A DNA stretch of 64,000 nucleotides from Terriglobia bacterium (GCA_032252755.1 JAVUPY010000024.1:62001-126000); one strand, 5' to 3'; shown: positions 15,983 to 25,605, counted from the stretch's first letter. Program-made: numbers and translations. Notes: a model not told the origin generated them from the letters alone.

Positions 15983-17476
15983 CTAATTCAGTTGCAGTTG
16001 CAACTGCGTGTGGTCCTTCTCCGCCGTAATCCGCAACTTCTGATCGTTCGTCTTGGAAAAATTCGCCGCCACGCTTCCGCTCGCCTCGTACTTCTCGTCG
16101 ACACTCGAAACCTCAACCCGCACCGAATGGTCCCCAACCGGCATCTGGACCATTGTCAGGTACTCGGCCGGCGTCGTCCCTAGGTGCAGGAAACGTGCCT
16201 TCTTTTCACCGCGAATCCGATTCTTATACGTCAACTTCTTATCCACCCAGATCGACATCAGGCATTCGCGAAATGGTTGCCGTAATTCGATCGGCACCGC
16301 AACCAGCTCACCTTTAGTTGGAGGGATTGCGCCCCTGCTTTCTTGGGCTTTCGCCATCCCACTCACCGCAACCAGATGTGGTTCATCCGTCTTCGGCTCG
16401 GTTTTTCGCTGTGCGACGCTCTCGTGCTTCTCACTTGCCAGCACCGGCACCTCTAAATGCACCGAAACCGCCGGAGCAGGCGGTGTCGCCCGAATCAGCG
16501 GCTTGAACACCGCCAAGCTCGCGATGGCAATGCAGGCCCCGACGAGCGATGCGCCAAGGCGCCAAAATCTTGCACTCTTCGTTATCTCCGGCTTCTTCCT
16601 ATCGGATGCACGTCCGGTCCCGGGAAACCCCAGGCTCTCCATCAATGCCAGATGTGCATCCACTGGCTCGTCTGCGCACGGCGCCGCCACTCCTAAATTC
16701 TTAGCCTTTTGAATCGCAACGATGTCGCGCCGCGCTTCCTCGGCAGTCTGGTAACGCTCATCGGGAATCTTCGCCATCAGACGCCCGACCACAAGGTCCA
16801 GCTCCGGCGTCAGCTTCATATCCATAACCGCCACCGGGACCGGATGCTGATGCACCAGCTTGAATCCTATCGTGGCATCCGTATTCCCCTGGAACGGCCG
16901 GAATCCACTCAGCATGAGATAGAGGATCACGCCCACCGAGAACAAATCGCTCCGCTCGTCGCCACTGCTCTTCAGTCGTTCCGGCGCCATGAATGTTGTC
17001 ACCCCGCTACGCCGGATATCGCCGAAGTCTGTGATTTTTAAGTGTCCATCTCTTGTGAGTATGAGGTTCGAGGGCTTCAGGTTGTGATGACACATACGCC
17101 TCTCATGCGCATAAGAGAGCGCGTCCAGCAGCTCCACCGTGAGCGCCAGCGCTTCTGACTCCGGGAGCTTACCCTTCGCCAGCACTGCCTCCAGCGTCTC
17201 ACCCTCCACGTATTCCATCACCAGGTAGGGATCGCCAGCGGGCTCCGTGTACCCTAGGTCGAAAATTCTCGCGATCCCAACGTGCGCCAACTCGCTCACC
17301 GAGCGCACCCGCGCCACCAGTTCTTCCTGGTTAAGTGTGCCCTTCCCTAGCAGCTTGATCACGACTCGTCGCTCAAGCTCCGGGTCTTGCGCAAGATAAG
17401 CCGTGCTGTTCAGACCTCGGCCCAGCTCCAGAAGAAGCTCGAATCGTCCGAGACGGAAATCCGCGCAGCTCTGCAT
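15983..17476 (-). CDS. membrane-anchored Ser/Thr kinase homologue, probable pseudokinase
   Basis: About 497 residues from the ATG at 17476; the frame is open to GTG 17770 with weaker codon bias, so the start is uncertain. The kinase domain spans about residues 9-265: glycine loop LGRGLNS, Lys in RRVVIKLL, DFG in KITDFGDI and APE in TFMAPERL are present. The catalytic loop reads CHHNLKPSN instead of HRDLKPXN, so the proton-accepting Asp is Asn, and the activation segment is very short. A membrane helix follows (LGASLVGACIAIASLAVF), then a 150-residue external domain with beta-rich sequence ending HTQLQLQLN. It may act as a scaffold or sensor rather than an enzyme. Confidence 0.85.
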   Translation of the reverse strand: MQSCADFRLGRFELLLELGRGLNSTAYLAQDPELERRVVIKLLGKGTLNQEELVARVRSVSELAHVGIARIFDLGYTEPAGDPYLVMEYVEGETLEAVLAKGKLPESEALALTVELLDALSYAHERRMCHHNLKPSNLILTRDGHLKITDFGDIRRSGVTTFMAPERLKSSGDERSDLFSVGVILYLMLSGFRPFQGNTDATIGFKLVHQHPVPVAVMDMKLTPELDLVVGRLMAKIPDERYQTAEEARRDIVAIQKAKNLGVAAPCADEPVDAHLALMESLGFPGTGRASDRKKPEITKSARFWRLGASLVGACIAIASLAVFKPLIRATPPAPAVSVHLEVPVLASEKHESVAQRKTEPKTDEPHLVAVSGMAKAQESRGAIPPTKGELVAVPIELRQPFRECLMSIWVDKKLTYKNRIRGEKKARFLHLGTTPAEYLTMVQMPVGDHSVRVEVSSVDEKYEASGSVAANFSKTNDQKLRITAEKDHTQLQLQLN

Positions 17477-17806
17477 GAAAATAGAAGTCCGATCTAGCTG
17501 GAAGGCTCCATCATTCTTCGCCCGGAACTTTCCATCAAGGTGACTGAAGTAACCAATCCCTATTGGCGCACCGAATATCGTAGCCGCGGGGTTGGATTTG
17601 GAGGTGGAATACGCCTGGGATGTCTTACCCTGGCGGATTTTGCCTTGGTCTGAGTACCAGGCGGTCCCAAGCACATCAATCGCTGCTGAGAAATGAATTA
17701 GATCACCCGTTCGATCGAATGCGTCGGTGACGGGTTTGAGTTGCGGGCAAGAAACGTCCGGTCTCCACACTTGTCTGGAATGAACTGATTAGCGCTCTTT
17801 TGCACA

Positions 17807-19516
17807 CTACAACAACTCAACTTCTACCTTCTTCGCCTCGCGGTCCAGCTTAGTGATCCGAAAACTGCGAATCTGCCCGGCCCTCAGCGGCTCCGGCTTC
17901 GCAGGCCCGCTCGCTGCTCCCTTCCACTTCGACTGCAGCATCGAACTGAGTGACGAAAGATCGGCCTTACCCACCGTGGATTCGGCCGCAGCAGCGGCCT
18001 CGCCCTGCGCTGAAACCTTGCAGCCGGCCTGAATCCCTTCTCCAAGTTCCACCTGTGCCCGCTCGCCCGCAAGGTCCACAACGCGACCCGTCACAACATC
18101 CCCTTGCTTGTGCTCTGCGATGTACTCATCCAGGTCCGTCGGAGCCAGTTGCTTGATCCCCAGTTTGATCTGCCGCTTCTCACGGTCGAACGCCAGCACC
18201 TGCGCCTTCACCATCTCGCTGACCTTGAGCACATCCTGGGGATGATTGATTCTCTTTTCGGCGCTGATGTCGCTGACGTGAATCATGCCTTCCACGCCCT
18301 CACGCAGTTGCACGAATGCTCCGAACTTCGTCAGGTTCGTTACCGGCCCCTGCACGACCGAACCGATCGGAAATTTCTGCGCCGCGTCCTCCCACGGGTC
18401 GCCCAGCGCCTGCTTCAGCCCCAGCGAGATTCTCTTCTCTTCCAGGTTCACGCCAAGGATGACCACTTCCACCGTGTCGCCCGGTTTCACCATGTCGCTC
18501 GCCCTGCGAACCTTCCGGCCCCACGACATCTCCGAGATGTGAATCAATCCCTCGACGCCCGGCTCCAGTTCGACGAACGCGCCGAACTCCATCACACGCG
18601 TCACCGTCCCGCGCACCTTCTCGCCGATCTTGTACGTCCCCGCAACCGCCGTCCACGGGTCAACCTGCAGCTGCTTCATCCCAATCGAAATCCGCCGCTT
18701 GTCGCCCTCGGTTGAAATCTTCAGGATCTTCGCTTCAACCTGCTGGCCGACGGTCAGCACGTCTGTAGGCTTATTCACCCGGCCCCATCCAATGTCGCTC
18801 ACGTGCAGCAGCGCATCCACTCCGCCGAGATCGACGAACGCCCCGTAGTCCATCAGGCTCCGCACCGTCCCGGTCACCACCGCGCCCTCGCGCAACTCGC
18901 CGAAGCGCCGCTCGTGCGCCGCACGCTCTTCTTCCTCCACCAGCGCGCGCCGATCCACCACGACATCTTCATCCGCGACATCCAGCTTGATAATCCGGCA
19001 GCGGATCTGCTGATCGACCAATCCCGCCAACTCCGCCGCATCCCGAGTCGCGCTCCGCGACGCCGGCATGAACGCCCTCACCCCCACATCGACGCTCACT
19101 CCGCCTTTCACCACGCCGGTTACCGTCCCGACGATCGTCGCCTTCTCCGCGAAAGCCTTCTCCAGCGCCGGCCAATCCGTCGGCGTCGCAACTTTCGTCC
19201 GCGACAGCTCGTAATAGCCCTCTTCGTTGCGCCCCGTAACCGACACCGGGAACTTGTCTCCCGGCTTCACCGTCTGCCCCGCGGCTTCGAAAACGGTCAG
19301 CGGGATCACGCCTTCCGACTTCCGGCCAATATCGACATAAACGCAGTCCGCCGACACGGAAATCACCGTACCCTCAAGCTGCTGCCCGCCGTCTTCTTTC
19401 TTCTTGCGGGCGTGAGCCTGTTCGTATTCGGCAAGTAGATCTTTGAAAGACTCGGTGCTTTCGTTCGAGGTGGCTTCAGGGGTGTCGTTGAGTTCAGGAT
19501 TGTTTGGATTCGGCAT
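17807..19516 (-). CDS. rpsA: 30S ribosomal protein S1
   Basis: 569 residues with an acidic N-terminus and six S1 RNA-binding repeats. The first two bind the ribosome (GTVISVSADCVYVDIGRKSEGVIPL; GTVTGVVKGGVSVDVGVRAFMPAS). The next three are well conserved (GAFVDLGGVDALLHVSDIGWG; GAFVELEPGVEGLIHISEMSWG; GAFVQLREGVEGMIHVSD) and the last is divergent (GRVVDLAGERAQVELG). It recruits mRNA with weak or structured leaders to the 30S subunit. It stands as a single gene, downstream of the amidohydrolase on the same strand. Confidence 0.95.
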   Translation of the reverse strand: MPNPNNPELNDTPEATSNESTESFKDLLAEYEQAHARKKKEDGGQQLEGTVISVSADCVYVDIGRKSEGVIPLTVFEAAGQTVKPGDKFPVSVTGRNEEGYYELSRTKVATPTDWPALEKAFAEKATIVGTVTGVVKGGVSVDVGVRAFMPASRSATRDAAELAGLVDQQIRCRIIKLDVADEDVVVDRRALVEEEERAAHERRFGELREGAVVTGTVRSLMDYGAFVDLGGVDALLHVSDIGWGRVNKPTDVLTVGQQVEAKILKISTEGDKRRISIGMKQLQVDPWTAVAGTYKIGEKVRGTVTRVMEFGAFVELEPGVEGLIHISEMSWGRKVRRASDMVKPGDTVEVVILGVNLEEKRISLGLKQALGDPWEDAAQKFPIGSVVQGPVTNLTKFGAFVQLREGVEGMIHVSDISAEKRINHPQDVLKVSEMVKAQVLAFDREKRQIKLGIKQLAPTDLDEYIAEHKQGDVVTGRVVDLAGERAQVELGEGIQAGCKVSAQGEAAAAAESTVGKADLSSLSSMLQSKWKGAASGPAKPEPLRAGQIRSFRITKLDREAKKVEVELL

Positions 19517-19574
19517 GGATGGATTGATGCTCGCTGGTGTAACCCTTACGATAACACCAGCGCCAACGTCAGTG

Positions 19575-20870
19575 CTATTTCCGGTACACCACTCCGCCCT
19601 TCATCACGAAAGCCACATGCGCAACCCCGCTGATGTCCTTCGTCGGATCGCCTGGCACGGCGATCACATCAGCGAAATATCCGGGCTTCAACTCTCCTAA
19701 CTTTCCCTGCCATCCCAACAGCTTCGCGCCATTCAGCAGGTCTGCCTGCAACACCGCCACCGGATTCATCCCGTACCGGACCATCAACTCCAACTCGCGT
19801 GCCTGTGTCCCATGCGGAAACGGTCCCACGTCCGATCCCACCGCCATCGGAACTCCGGCCGCCAGTTGCTTCCTGAATTCCCTTTCATGCAATTCCTGCA
19901 ATTGCCGCTCAAACTGCGCCGCCTGTGGATTTGCCGCGTGCTCAGCAAAATACTCGCCGATCGCGAACGTCGGCACGGCCGGAATCCCCTTCTCCTTCAT
20001 CAGCCGCATTGTTTCGTCGCTGAGCTGATATCCGTGATCGATCGACTCCACCCCGGCCTCGACCGCATACAGCGCTCCCGGATCCCCCATCGCATGCACC
20101 CCAACCCGTTTCCCTGTTCGCGCCGCCTCAGCCACCGCTGCCGCCAACTGTGCTTCGGTGTACTGATAAGGCGTCACCAGCCGCCCGTTCACGATGCGAT
20201 CGTGGCCGGTCTGGTAGACCTTGATGAAGTCGGCGCCTTCCTTCACTTGCTTGCGAATCACTTCCATCAGTTGTTCAGCGTCATTCGCATACGTCGCATT
20301 TCCCGGCACATGCAAGGCCGGGTTGAAATGAATCGCGTCTTCATGCCCGCCCAGGATGCTGATCGCGTTTGCACAGACCCGCAGTCGTGGTCCGGGAATC
20401 AGCCCTTCATTAATGGCGTTGCGTACGGCGGTAGAAGCCGGGCCCGCGCCCTCCGTCCCCATATCGCGCTCAGCCGTGAACCCCGCCATCAGGTCGGCCT
20501 TCGCCGCCAGCGTCGCCAGGATGGTCCTTTCCGGCACCGACTCCACCACTGTCTGCATGTCTTCCGCTCCGGGATGCAGGAACAGATGCACATGCGCATC
20601 GATCATCCCCGGCATCAGCGTCATGTCGCCGAGATCGATTGTCTGCGCGCCAGCAGGATGCGTGACGCTCGTCCCGGCTTCGACAATCTTGTCGCCCCGA
20701 ACCAGCACCTCGCCGGGACTGACGACTCGCCCGCTCTCGACCTCGAGCAATCGCGCCGCATGCAGCACGATCGGCTTCGACGAATTTTCATCTACTTGTG
20801 TCTGTGCGTTGGCAGATGGAAGAAGGAAAAGGCTGCAAACAAGGACTGCGACGTATCGGAGGGACTTCAT
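19575..20870 (-). CDS. secreted amidohydrolase (imidazolonepropionase/prolidase-like)
   Basis: 431 residues with a signal peptide (MKSLRYVAVLVCSLFLLPSANAQ), hence periplasmic or exported. Metal-binding motifs of the amidohydrolase superfamily are visible: MIDAHVHLFLHPG near residue 90, a carboxylate-lysine candidate in DFIKVYQTG, GVHAMG, SIDHGYQ and the final Asp in MAVGSDVGPFPHGT. It ends with the small beta domain GYFADVIAVPGDP. Related enzymes hydrolyse dipeptides with C-terminal proline or arginine, but the substrate here is not determined. The alternative ATG at 20891 would extend the signal peptide. Confidence 0.85.
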   Translation of the reverse strand: MKSLRYVAVLVCSLFLLPSANAQTQVDENSSKPIVLHAARLLEVESGRVVSPGEVLVRGDKIVEAGTSVTHPAGAQTIDLGDMTLMPGMIDAHVHLFLHPGAEDMQTVVESVPERTILATLAAKADLMAGFTAERDMGTEGAGPASTAVRNAINEGLIPGPRLRVCANAISILGGHEDAIHFNPALHVPGNATYANDAEQLMEVIRKQVKEGADFIKVYQTGHDRIVNGRLVTPYQYTEAQLAAAVAEAARTGKRVGVHAMGDPGALYAVEAGVESIDHGYQLSDETMRLMKEKGIPAVPTFAIGEYFAEHAANPQAAQFERQLQELHEREFRKQLAAGVPMAVGSDVGPFPHGTQARELELMVRYGMNPVAVLQADLLNGAKLLGWQGKLGELKPGYFADVIAVPGDPTKDISGVAHVAFVMKGGVVYRK

Positions 20871-21006
20871 GGCGGCTACGAATAGTACCAAAATTCAAGG
20901 GCGCGACCCCGTCGATCGCGCCCCGCAGTTGCTTTTTCGATCCACGATTTACAATCCACTGGTCACGTATGTCGCGTTGCTTCATGTGCCTTCGTGTCCT
21001 TTGTGG

Positions 21007-21801
21007 TTAATTCTCCTTGCTGGCGCTTTCCGCCGCCGCCACTTTCGTCCCATCCGGGGCGATCGTCACCGTATTCAGAATGCTGTTTAAGCGCGACATC
21101 ACCTGTTCCGGATTCACTTCGCGCGCGAGGCCCTTGTCGTTCAGCGTCTTCAATCCGGTTTCGAGTTCATAACAGTTGCCACTCGTAAATGCCACGTAGT
21201 TGCGTACCTTCGCCGCGCTGCCGCGGCCGCCGCTATTCGACTCAACCCAGCGGAAATCGACGCCGTTGATGCTCGCCGTCTGCAGTTTGTCTTTGTCCTG
21301 CCCAAGCGTCGCATAGCACTCATCTTCACCGAGATCCTGGTTCAGGCTCAGCATGAAGTACGCACTGTCGAAATTCGTGTCCGGGTAGTAGCCCTTGGGA
21401 ATCTCAACCCGCGCGAGCGTGAACTGCGCATCACTTCCATCCGCCTTCGGTTTGAGCGAGTCATCGCCCGTGGCAACCGTCTTCGCATTCAAGTACGCAT
21501 ACTGCCACGGGTACTGGAACGAAACGCCATAGTCGCGGCTCTTGAAGGTGAGCAACTCCGACCTCGGCCGCTCGACCGAAACCTTCTTATCTACCGCAGC
21601 CGCTGCCACTGCCTCTATTTTCGGAGCCGCTGGCGCAAGCGATTGTGAGATCGGTTGAGCACTTTCCGCACTCCGTTTTGACGACGCCTTCGCCGTCTTC
21701 GGTCCATCGTTGCAGGCGACCGTCGCCGCCAATAGCGCGCCGAACAGGATCACAGCGCAGGTCTTGCCGATCTTTTGCAAGTTGTTGTTGGCTGACTTCA
21801 T
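21007..21801 (-). CDS. lipoprotein of unknown function
   Basis: 264 residues. The start at 21801 has a perfect AAGGAGGTG upstream. The N-terminal segment CAVILFGALLAATVACND contains a lipobox (LAATVAC), so it should be lipidated and anchored. The mature part has an unstructured Ser/Lys/Ala linker, then a folded domain beginning FKSRDYGVSFQYPWQYAYL that resembles PsbP-like/'FxYP' lipoproteins. Only the cysteines of the lipobox, DECYATL and GNCYELE are present, the last two perhaps disulfide-bonded. Function unknown. Confidence 0.75.
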   Translation of the reverse strand: MKSANNNLQKIGKTCAVILFGALLAATVACNDGPKTAKASSKRSAESAQPISQSLAPAAPKIEAVAAAAVDKKVSVERPRSELLTFKSRDYGVSFQYPWQYAYLNAKTVATGDDSLKPKADGSDAQFTLARVEIPKGYYPDTNFDSAYFMLSLNQDLGEDECYATLGQDKDKLQTASINGVDFRWVESNSGGRGSAAKVRNYVAFTSGNCYELETGLKTLNDKGLAREVNPEQVMSRLNSILNTVTIAPDGTKVAAAESASKEN

Positions 21802-22022
21802 ATGGCACCTCCTTGGGGCGCACCCGCAGAAGTGCACGGAACGTGCCAACGCAACTGTGTTGATTTTCTTGGATTTACGCGACCAACGTGATCATGAGAA
21901 CGTGGCAGTGCTGACACGCCGTGGACGCCGAAACACGGTGGAAAGCTCCCGCGGTTCTCAGTTGCTTACTGCCTTCGCGTTGCTTTGTGACCTTCGTGGT
22001 TCCATTCGTTTTTCCGTTCAGT

Positions 22023-23045
22023 TCACCCCGCCGCCTTCTTCAATCGATCCTGTATCGCCACTCCCAACCCTTCTGCGGAGGGCATTGGACAAATTGTGAT
22101 CTCCACTCCCTGTTCATCGAGCCATCGCAGGCCCGCGTACAGTCTTTGTGCCAGGGTGTCGAGATCATTCCACTTCCCCCAGTCGAACACCACCGCCTCC
22201 GACTGCATTCCGTGTAACCAGTCCGACGGCAGCATCAGCCCTATTTTCTGCCCGTGCTGTAACACCCTCATTGCAACATCCGAAAGTTCGTCTTCGCTCT
22301 CCACCAGCACCAGCTTGGATTTCGGCGCGTAATGCCTGATTCCCAACCCCGGCGATTCCAAACTGGTCGGCTCTTCCTCGCCAATCGAATGCTCGACCAT
22401 GTGCACTGGCCCAATCACTTCTTCGATTTGCTCGCGCGTCACCCCACCCGGCCTGTAGATCGCGGGGTAATCTTGCGTGGGATCTATCACCGTCGACTCC
22501 ACCCCAACATCCGCCGGACCCGCATCGAGCACGGCATCGATTCGCCCATCCAGGTCATCCAGTACGTGCGCCGCTGTCGTAGGGCTCGTTCCCCCGAACA
22601 GGTTCGCGCTCGGCGCTGCAATCGGCGTCTGCGCCGCATCAATCAGCGCGCGCGCGACCGGATGCGACGGAATCCGCACGCCCACCTTGTCGCGGCCAGC
22701 CGTGCACACCGAAGGAATGACATCCCGCTTGGGTAGAAGCAAAGTCAGCGGCCCCGGCATAAACTTCTGCGCAAGTGCCTCGGCCTTCTCCGGCCACACT
22801 CGCACCAGGTTGCGCAGCATGCCGAGGTTCGACGCGTGGACAATGATCGGGTCCCACGTTGGACGTTTCTTTGCTTCAAAGATTCTGAGGATGGCGGCGC
22901 GATCCAGGGCATTTGCGCCCAGCCCGTAGACAGTCTCAGTGGGGAAGGCGACGAGTCCGCCGAGCCGTATGATCAGCGCGGCCTGCCACAACGTGCGATC
23001 GCCTTTTCCGGCGTCGCGCCGGACCTGCAGAACTTGGGTTTTCAT
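22023..23045 (-). CDS. tsaC: threonylcarbamoyl-AMP synthase (Sua5 type)
   Basis: Makes threonylcarbamoyl-AMP for t6A37 modification of ANN-decoding tRNAs. 340 residues, the long Sua5 form: an N-terminal YrdC domain (GGLVAFPTETVYGLGANA...VGVRIPSHPVARALI...APSANLFGGTSPTTAAHV...VESTVID) joined by SPGLGIRHYAPKSKLVLVE to the C-terminal Sua5 domain. The start is one base after the dcd stop, so the two genes are probably co-translated. TsaC2/Sua5 are alternative names for this form. Confidence 0.92.
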   Translation of the reverse strand: MKTQVLQVRRDAGKGDRTLWQAALIIRLGGLVAFPTETVYGLGANALDRAAILRIFEAKKRPTWDPIIVHASNLGMLRNLVRVWPEKAEALAQKFMPGPLTLLLPKRDVIPSVCTAGRDKVGVRIPSHPVARALIDAAQTPIAAPSANLFGGTSPTTAAHVLDDLDGRIDAVLDAGPADVGVESTVIDPTQDYPAIYRPGGVTREQIEEVIGPVHMVEHSIGEEEPTSLESPGLGIRHYAPKSKLVLVESEDELSDVAMRVLQHGQKIGLMLPSDWLHGMQSEAVVFDWGKWNDLDTLAQRLYAGLRWLDEQGVEITICPMPSAEGLGVAIQDRLKKAAG

Positions 23046-23046
23046 C

Positions 23047-23601
23047 TCACAGCTTGGGCAAAACGATTCCGTGCTGTGCCTGGTACTTCCCTTTCTTATC
23101 CGCGTAGCTGGTTTCGCAGGGCTCGTCGCCCTGGAAGAACAGGATTTGGCAAAGCCCCTCGTTGGCGTAAATCTTCGCCGGCAGCGGCGTCGTGTTTGAA
23201 ATCTCTAGCGTCACGAAACCTTCCCACTCCGGCTCGAACGGCGTCACGTTCACAATGATCCCGCACCGCGCATACGTGGATTTACCCACGCAGATCGTCA
23301 ATACATCCCTCGGAATCTTGAAGTATTCCACCGACCGCGCCAGCGCAAACGAGTTCGGCGGCACGATGCACACTTCGGCCTGGATGGTAACGAACGACTT
23401 TTCGTCGAACTTCTTGGGATCGACGATGGCGGACATCACGTTGGTGAAGATTTTGAACTCGTCGGCCACGCGCAAGTCGTACCCATACGACGACAGCCCG
23501 TAAGACACCACCCCCTGCCGCACCTGCTTCTCGCAGAACGGGTTGATCATGTCGTGCTCGAGTGCCATCTTCCGAATCCAACGGTCGCTCTTGATTGCCA
23601 T
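23047..23601 (-). CDS. dcd: dCTP deaminase
   Basis: Converts dCTP to dUTP for thymidylate synthesis. 184 residues, family length. Conserved blocks are [89 protein letters not shown] and the tail [19 protein letters not shown]. The catalytic Glu lies in FVTLEISN. It is followed with a one-base gap by the Sua5 gene. Downstream bifunctional dCTP deaminase/dUTPase forms exist and cannot be excluded from sequence alone. Confidence 0.94.
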   Translation of the reverse strand: MAIKSDRWIRKMALEHDMINPFCEKQVRQGVVSYGLSSYGYDLRVADEFKIFTNVMSAIVDPKKFDEKSFVTIQAEVCIVPPNSFALARSVEYFKIPRDVLTICVGKSTYARCGIIVNVTPFEPEWEGFVTLEISNTTPLPAKIYANEGLCQILFFQGDEPCETSYADKKGKYQAQHGIVLPKL

Positions 23602-23615
23602 TGCTCTCCCTTATC

Positions 23616-23650
23616 GGTGCCCCACATCTGCCGTTTTTAGCAGTTGTGGG
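23616..23650. repeat. dispersed palindromic repeat, family A copy 2
   Basis: GGTGCCCCACATCTGC followed after CGTTTTTA by GCAGTTGTGGG; the arms match with one mismatch. It lies 15 bases upstream of the dcd start, in the shared 290-base region between dcd and the HU gene. Confidence 0.75.
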
Positions 23651-23674
23651 TCTTGGAACGCCCTGCTTTGAAGG

Positions 23675-23694
23675 GGCACGGCTTCAGCCGTGCC
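23675..23694. repeat. perfect short palindrome
   Basis: An 8-bp perfect stem GGCACGGC / GCCGTGCC with loop TTCA, 25 bases from family A copy 2. It has no T-run, so it is more likely a dispersed repeat than a terminator. Confidence 0.6.
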
Positions 23695-23782
23695 GTCGAA
23701 AGTCCACCTGGTCCAGAAAGGGAATTCATCCCCGAAGGTGAGTTTGAGCAGGTCCATTCATATTAGGGGGCCAATAGCAAAA

Positions 23783-23824
23783 TTGACAATGGGCGCTTGC
23801 GTTTTCTACGATTCGCCTTATAGT
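23783..23824 (+). promoter_or_regulatory. putative promoter of the HU gene
   Basis: Two overlapping sigma-70-like pairs are visible: TTGACA (23783) with TACGAT after 18 bases, and TTGCGT (23797) with TATAGT after 16 bases. Either would give a leader of 60-75 bases before the GTG start. Confidence 0.5.
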
Positions 23825-23890
23825 CTTATTTTGCAATGTCTTAGGACGGCCACCCGTCCGGGACACATCCTAGTCGATGGGAGCGGCTGC

Positions 23891-24160
23891 GTGATCAAGC
23901 TCGATATTATCAACGAAGTCGTGAGCCGGACCGGCGTCACCAAGACGAAGGCCGAGCGCGCGGTGGAAATCGTCTTCGAGACGATGAAACAGGCACTTGC
24001 GAAGGGCGATCGCATCGAGCTTCGCGGTTTCGGCGTCTTCAACGTCCGTCCGCGCAAGACCGGCATCGGCCGCAATCCGCGTACCGGCGCCGAAGTCAAC
24101 ATTCCACCGGGCAAGGCCGTCCGCTTCAAGCCCGGCAAGGAGTTGCACTCCATCGACTAA
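23891..24160 (+). CDS. HU/IHF-family DNA-binding protein
   Basis: An 89-residue nucleoid protein that bends DNA. The family signature GRNPRTGAEVNIPPGKAVRFKPGKEL is complete and contains the DNA-intercalating proline region; the dimer helices are KLDIINEVVSRTGVTKTKAERAVEIVFETMKQAL. The start is the GTG at 23891, preceded by GGGAG; the frame is open further upstream to 23690 but that part covers the promoter. The N-terminus and FNVRPRKTGIGRNPRTG do not separate HU from IHF-beta clearly. Confidence 0.93.
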   Translation: MIKLDIINEVVSRTGVTKTKAERAVEIVFETMKQALAKGDRIELRGFGVFNVRPRKTGIGRNPRTGAEVNIPPGKAVRFKPGKELHSID

Positions 24161-24173
24161 CAAGGAAGATACC

Positions 24174-24208
24174 GGTGCCCCACATCTCCCGCAGTCAGCA
24201 GATGTGGG
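24174..24208. repeat. dispersed palindromic repeat, family A copy 3
   Basis: GGTGCCCCACATCTCC followed by CGCAGTCAGCAGATGTGGG, starting 13 bases after the HU stop codon. It could fold in the 3' end of the HU transcript. Confidence 0.75.
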
Positions 24209-24286
24209 TTCATCAGCCGCGGCGGACTCGAAGTTCCACACTTCCCCCGCCGACATCTAAAGCGAGAAGCATTAGCGAAGGCTTTT

Positions 24287-24307
24287 GCTAATGGCTAATT
24301 GCTAATG
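24287..24307. repeat. tandem heptamer repeat
   Basis: Three consecutive seven-base units GCTAATG, GCTAATT, GCTAATG, then GCTT, 28 bases before the site-2 protease start. Confidence 0.7.
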
Positions 24308-24335
24308 GCTTATAAGAAAGTGGTTCCTGTTCTCG

Positions 24336-25370
24336 ATGTCTGAATCTGGTATCCCAGTCTCACCGCCGGAAATCCATGAGTTTCGACAATACCCCGTCTA
24401 CGTCGTCCAACCCTCGCGTCCGCGCTATTGGCTCCACCTCTTACTGCTCCTGCTCACGCTGCTGACCACCACCATAGTCGGCGCCCAACTTCAGGCCAAT
24501 TTCGACCACAACGTTCCCGTACTCCGTCCAGGCGACACCTATCTTCCGCTCTTTCCCTTCGAATGGCTGGTGCGCGACCCTCACGCGATTCTGCGCGGCA
24601 TACCATTCTCCCTGACCCTGATGCTCATTCTTTTCGCGCACGAGATGGGACACTACATCTGCGCCCGCCGATACCACGTCTCCGCGACCCTGCCGTTCTT
24701 CATTCCCGCACCGACGCTCATCGGAACGCTCGGCGCTTTTATCCGTATCAAGTCCTACATTCCCACCCGCGAAGCACTCTTCGATATCGGCATCGCCGGC
24801 CCCATAGCCGGATTTATCTTCGCCGTTCCTGCAATGTTCGCCGGACTCCTGCTCTCACGCCCCGGCGTGCACCTGGTAGGCGACGACATCGCGCTGGGAT
24901 ATCCCGCGATTTTCCATCTCGGACGCCTCGCACTCCCGCACGCGGCCGCGGCATTTACTCATCCGCTCAGTTCGCTCAATCCTCATCCAATCGCGATTGC
25001 CGCCTGGGTCGGAATGTTCGCCACCGCTCTCAACCTGCTCCCCGGCGGTCAACTCGACGGCGGACACATCATCTACGCCGCTTTCCCCCGTGCCCACAAG
25101 TGGGTGTCCATGCTCACGATCGTCGCCCTTATCCCACTCTCATTCTTCGGATGGCTGGGATGGCTCTTGTGGGCGGCCATCCTCGGCGTCACCGGACTCC
25201 GCCACCCCAACGTACCCTCGCATCCCGGCCTCTCCGCCGGACGCCGCGCACTCGCCCTCTTCGCCATCTTCATGCTCTGCCTGACGCTCGTCCCGTCGCC
25301 CTTTCCCGGCAACTCCCTCCGCGAACTCATGGGCATCAAGACCGTCCATGTGCCTTTCCTTCCGCGGTAG
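24336..25370 (+). CDS. site-2 protease family membrane metalloprotease (M50)
   Basis: 344 residues with about seven hydrophobic helices. The zinc motif HEXXH is in LILFAHEMGHYICARRYH near residue 105, and the third ligand region is ALNLLPGGQLDGGHIIYA near residue 230. A further conserved segment is TLIGTLGAFIRIKS. This matches intramembrane metalloproteases of the S2P/EGY1 type, which cleave membrane-bound regulators; there is no PDZ domain. The substrate is unknown. The first 45 residues are cytoplasmic and proline-rich. Confidence 0.88.
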   Translation: MSESGIPVSPPEIHEFRQYPVYVVQPSRPRYWLHLLLLLLTLLTTTIVGAQLQANFDHNVPVLRPGDTYLPLFPFEWLVRDPHAILRGIPFSLTLMLILFAHEMGHYICARRYHVSATLPFFIPAPTLIGTLGAFIRIKSYIPTREALFDIGIAGPIAGFIFAVPAMFAGLLLSRPGVHLVGDDIALGYPAIFHLGRLALPHAAAAFTHPLSSLNPHPIAIAAWVGMFATALNLLPGGQLDGGHIIYAAFPRAHKWVSMLTIVALIPLSFFGWLGWLLWAAILGVTGLRHPNVPSHPGLSAGRRALALFAIFMLCLTLVPSPFPGNSLRELMGIKTVHVPFLPR

Positions 25371-25471
25371 ACCTTTTTCACCACCAGTCATTTCGTCATT
25401 CGTCGTTGCGGTTCTCAATCCTCAATTCACTCGCATGACTCCCGGCCATTCCTGTTCTGTTACCGAGCCTC

Positions 25472-25518
25472 TTATGACCTCAATCACCCCCACCCGTGAG
25501 CCTTCTCACGGAATTCTC
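25472..25518 (+). promoter_or_regulatory. conserved 47-base upstream element, copy 1 (first Sel1 gene)
   Basis: This block matches 28894-28940 at 44 of 47 positions, and both lie about 100 bases upstream of Sel1-repeat genes. Its core is a perfect hairpin CCGTGAG-CCTT-CTCACGG (25494-25511). Conservation higher than in the paralogous coding regions suggests a regulatory role, for example a regulator-binding site or leader RNA structure. Confidence 0.55.
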
Positions 25519-25605
25519 TCTTCTGTCGGCACATAAAGTGCTATTCCCGATCGCCGCCGCATGCGAATCCCCATGCATCGTCGCCGGTTGGACGGATGCA
25601 ATACG

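Noticed and set aside
24428-25438. Plus-strand frame of 336 codons
   Set aside because: Another frame of the site-2 protease gene, dominated by Arg, Pro, Ser and His.
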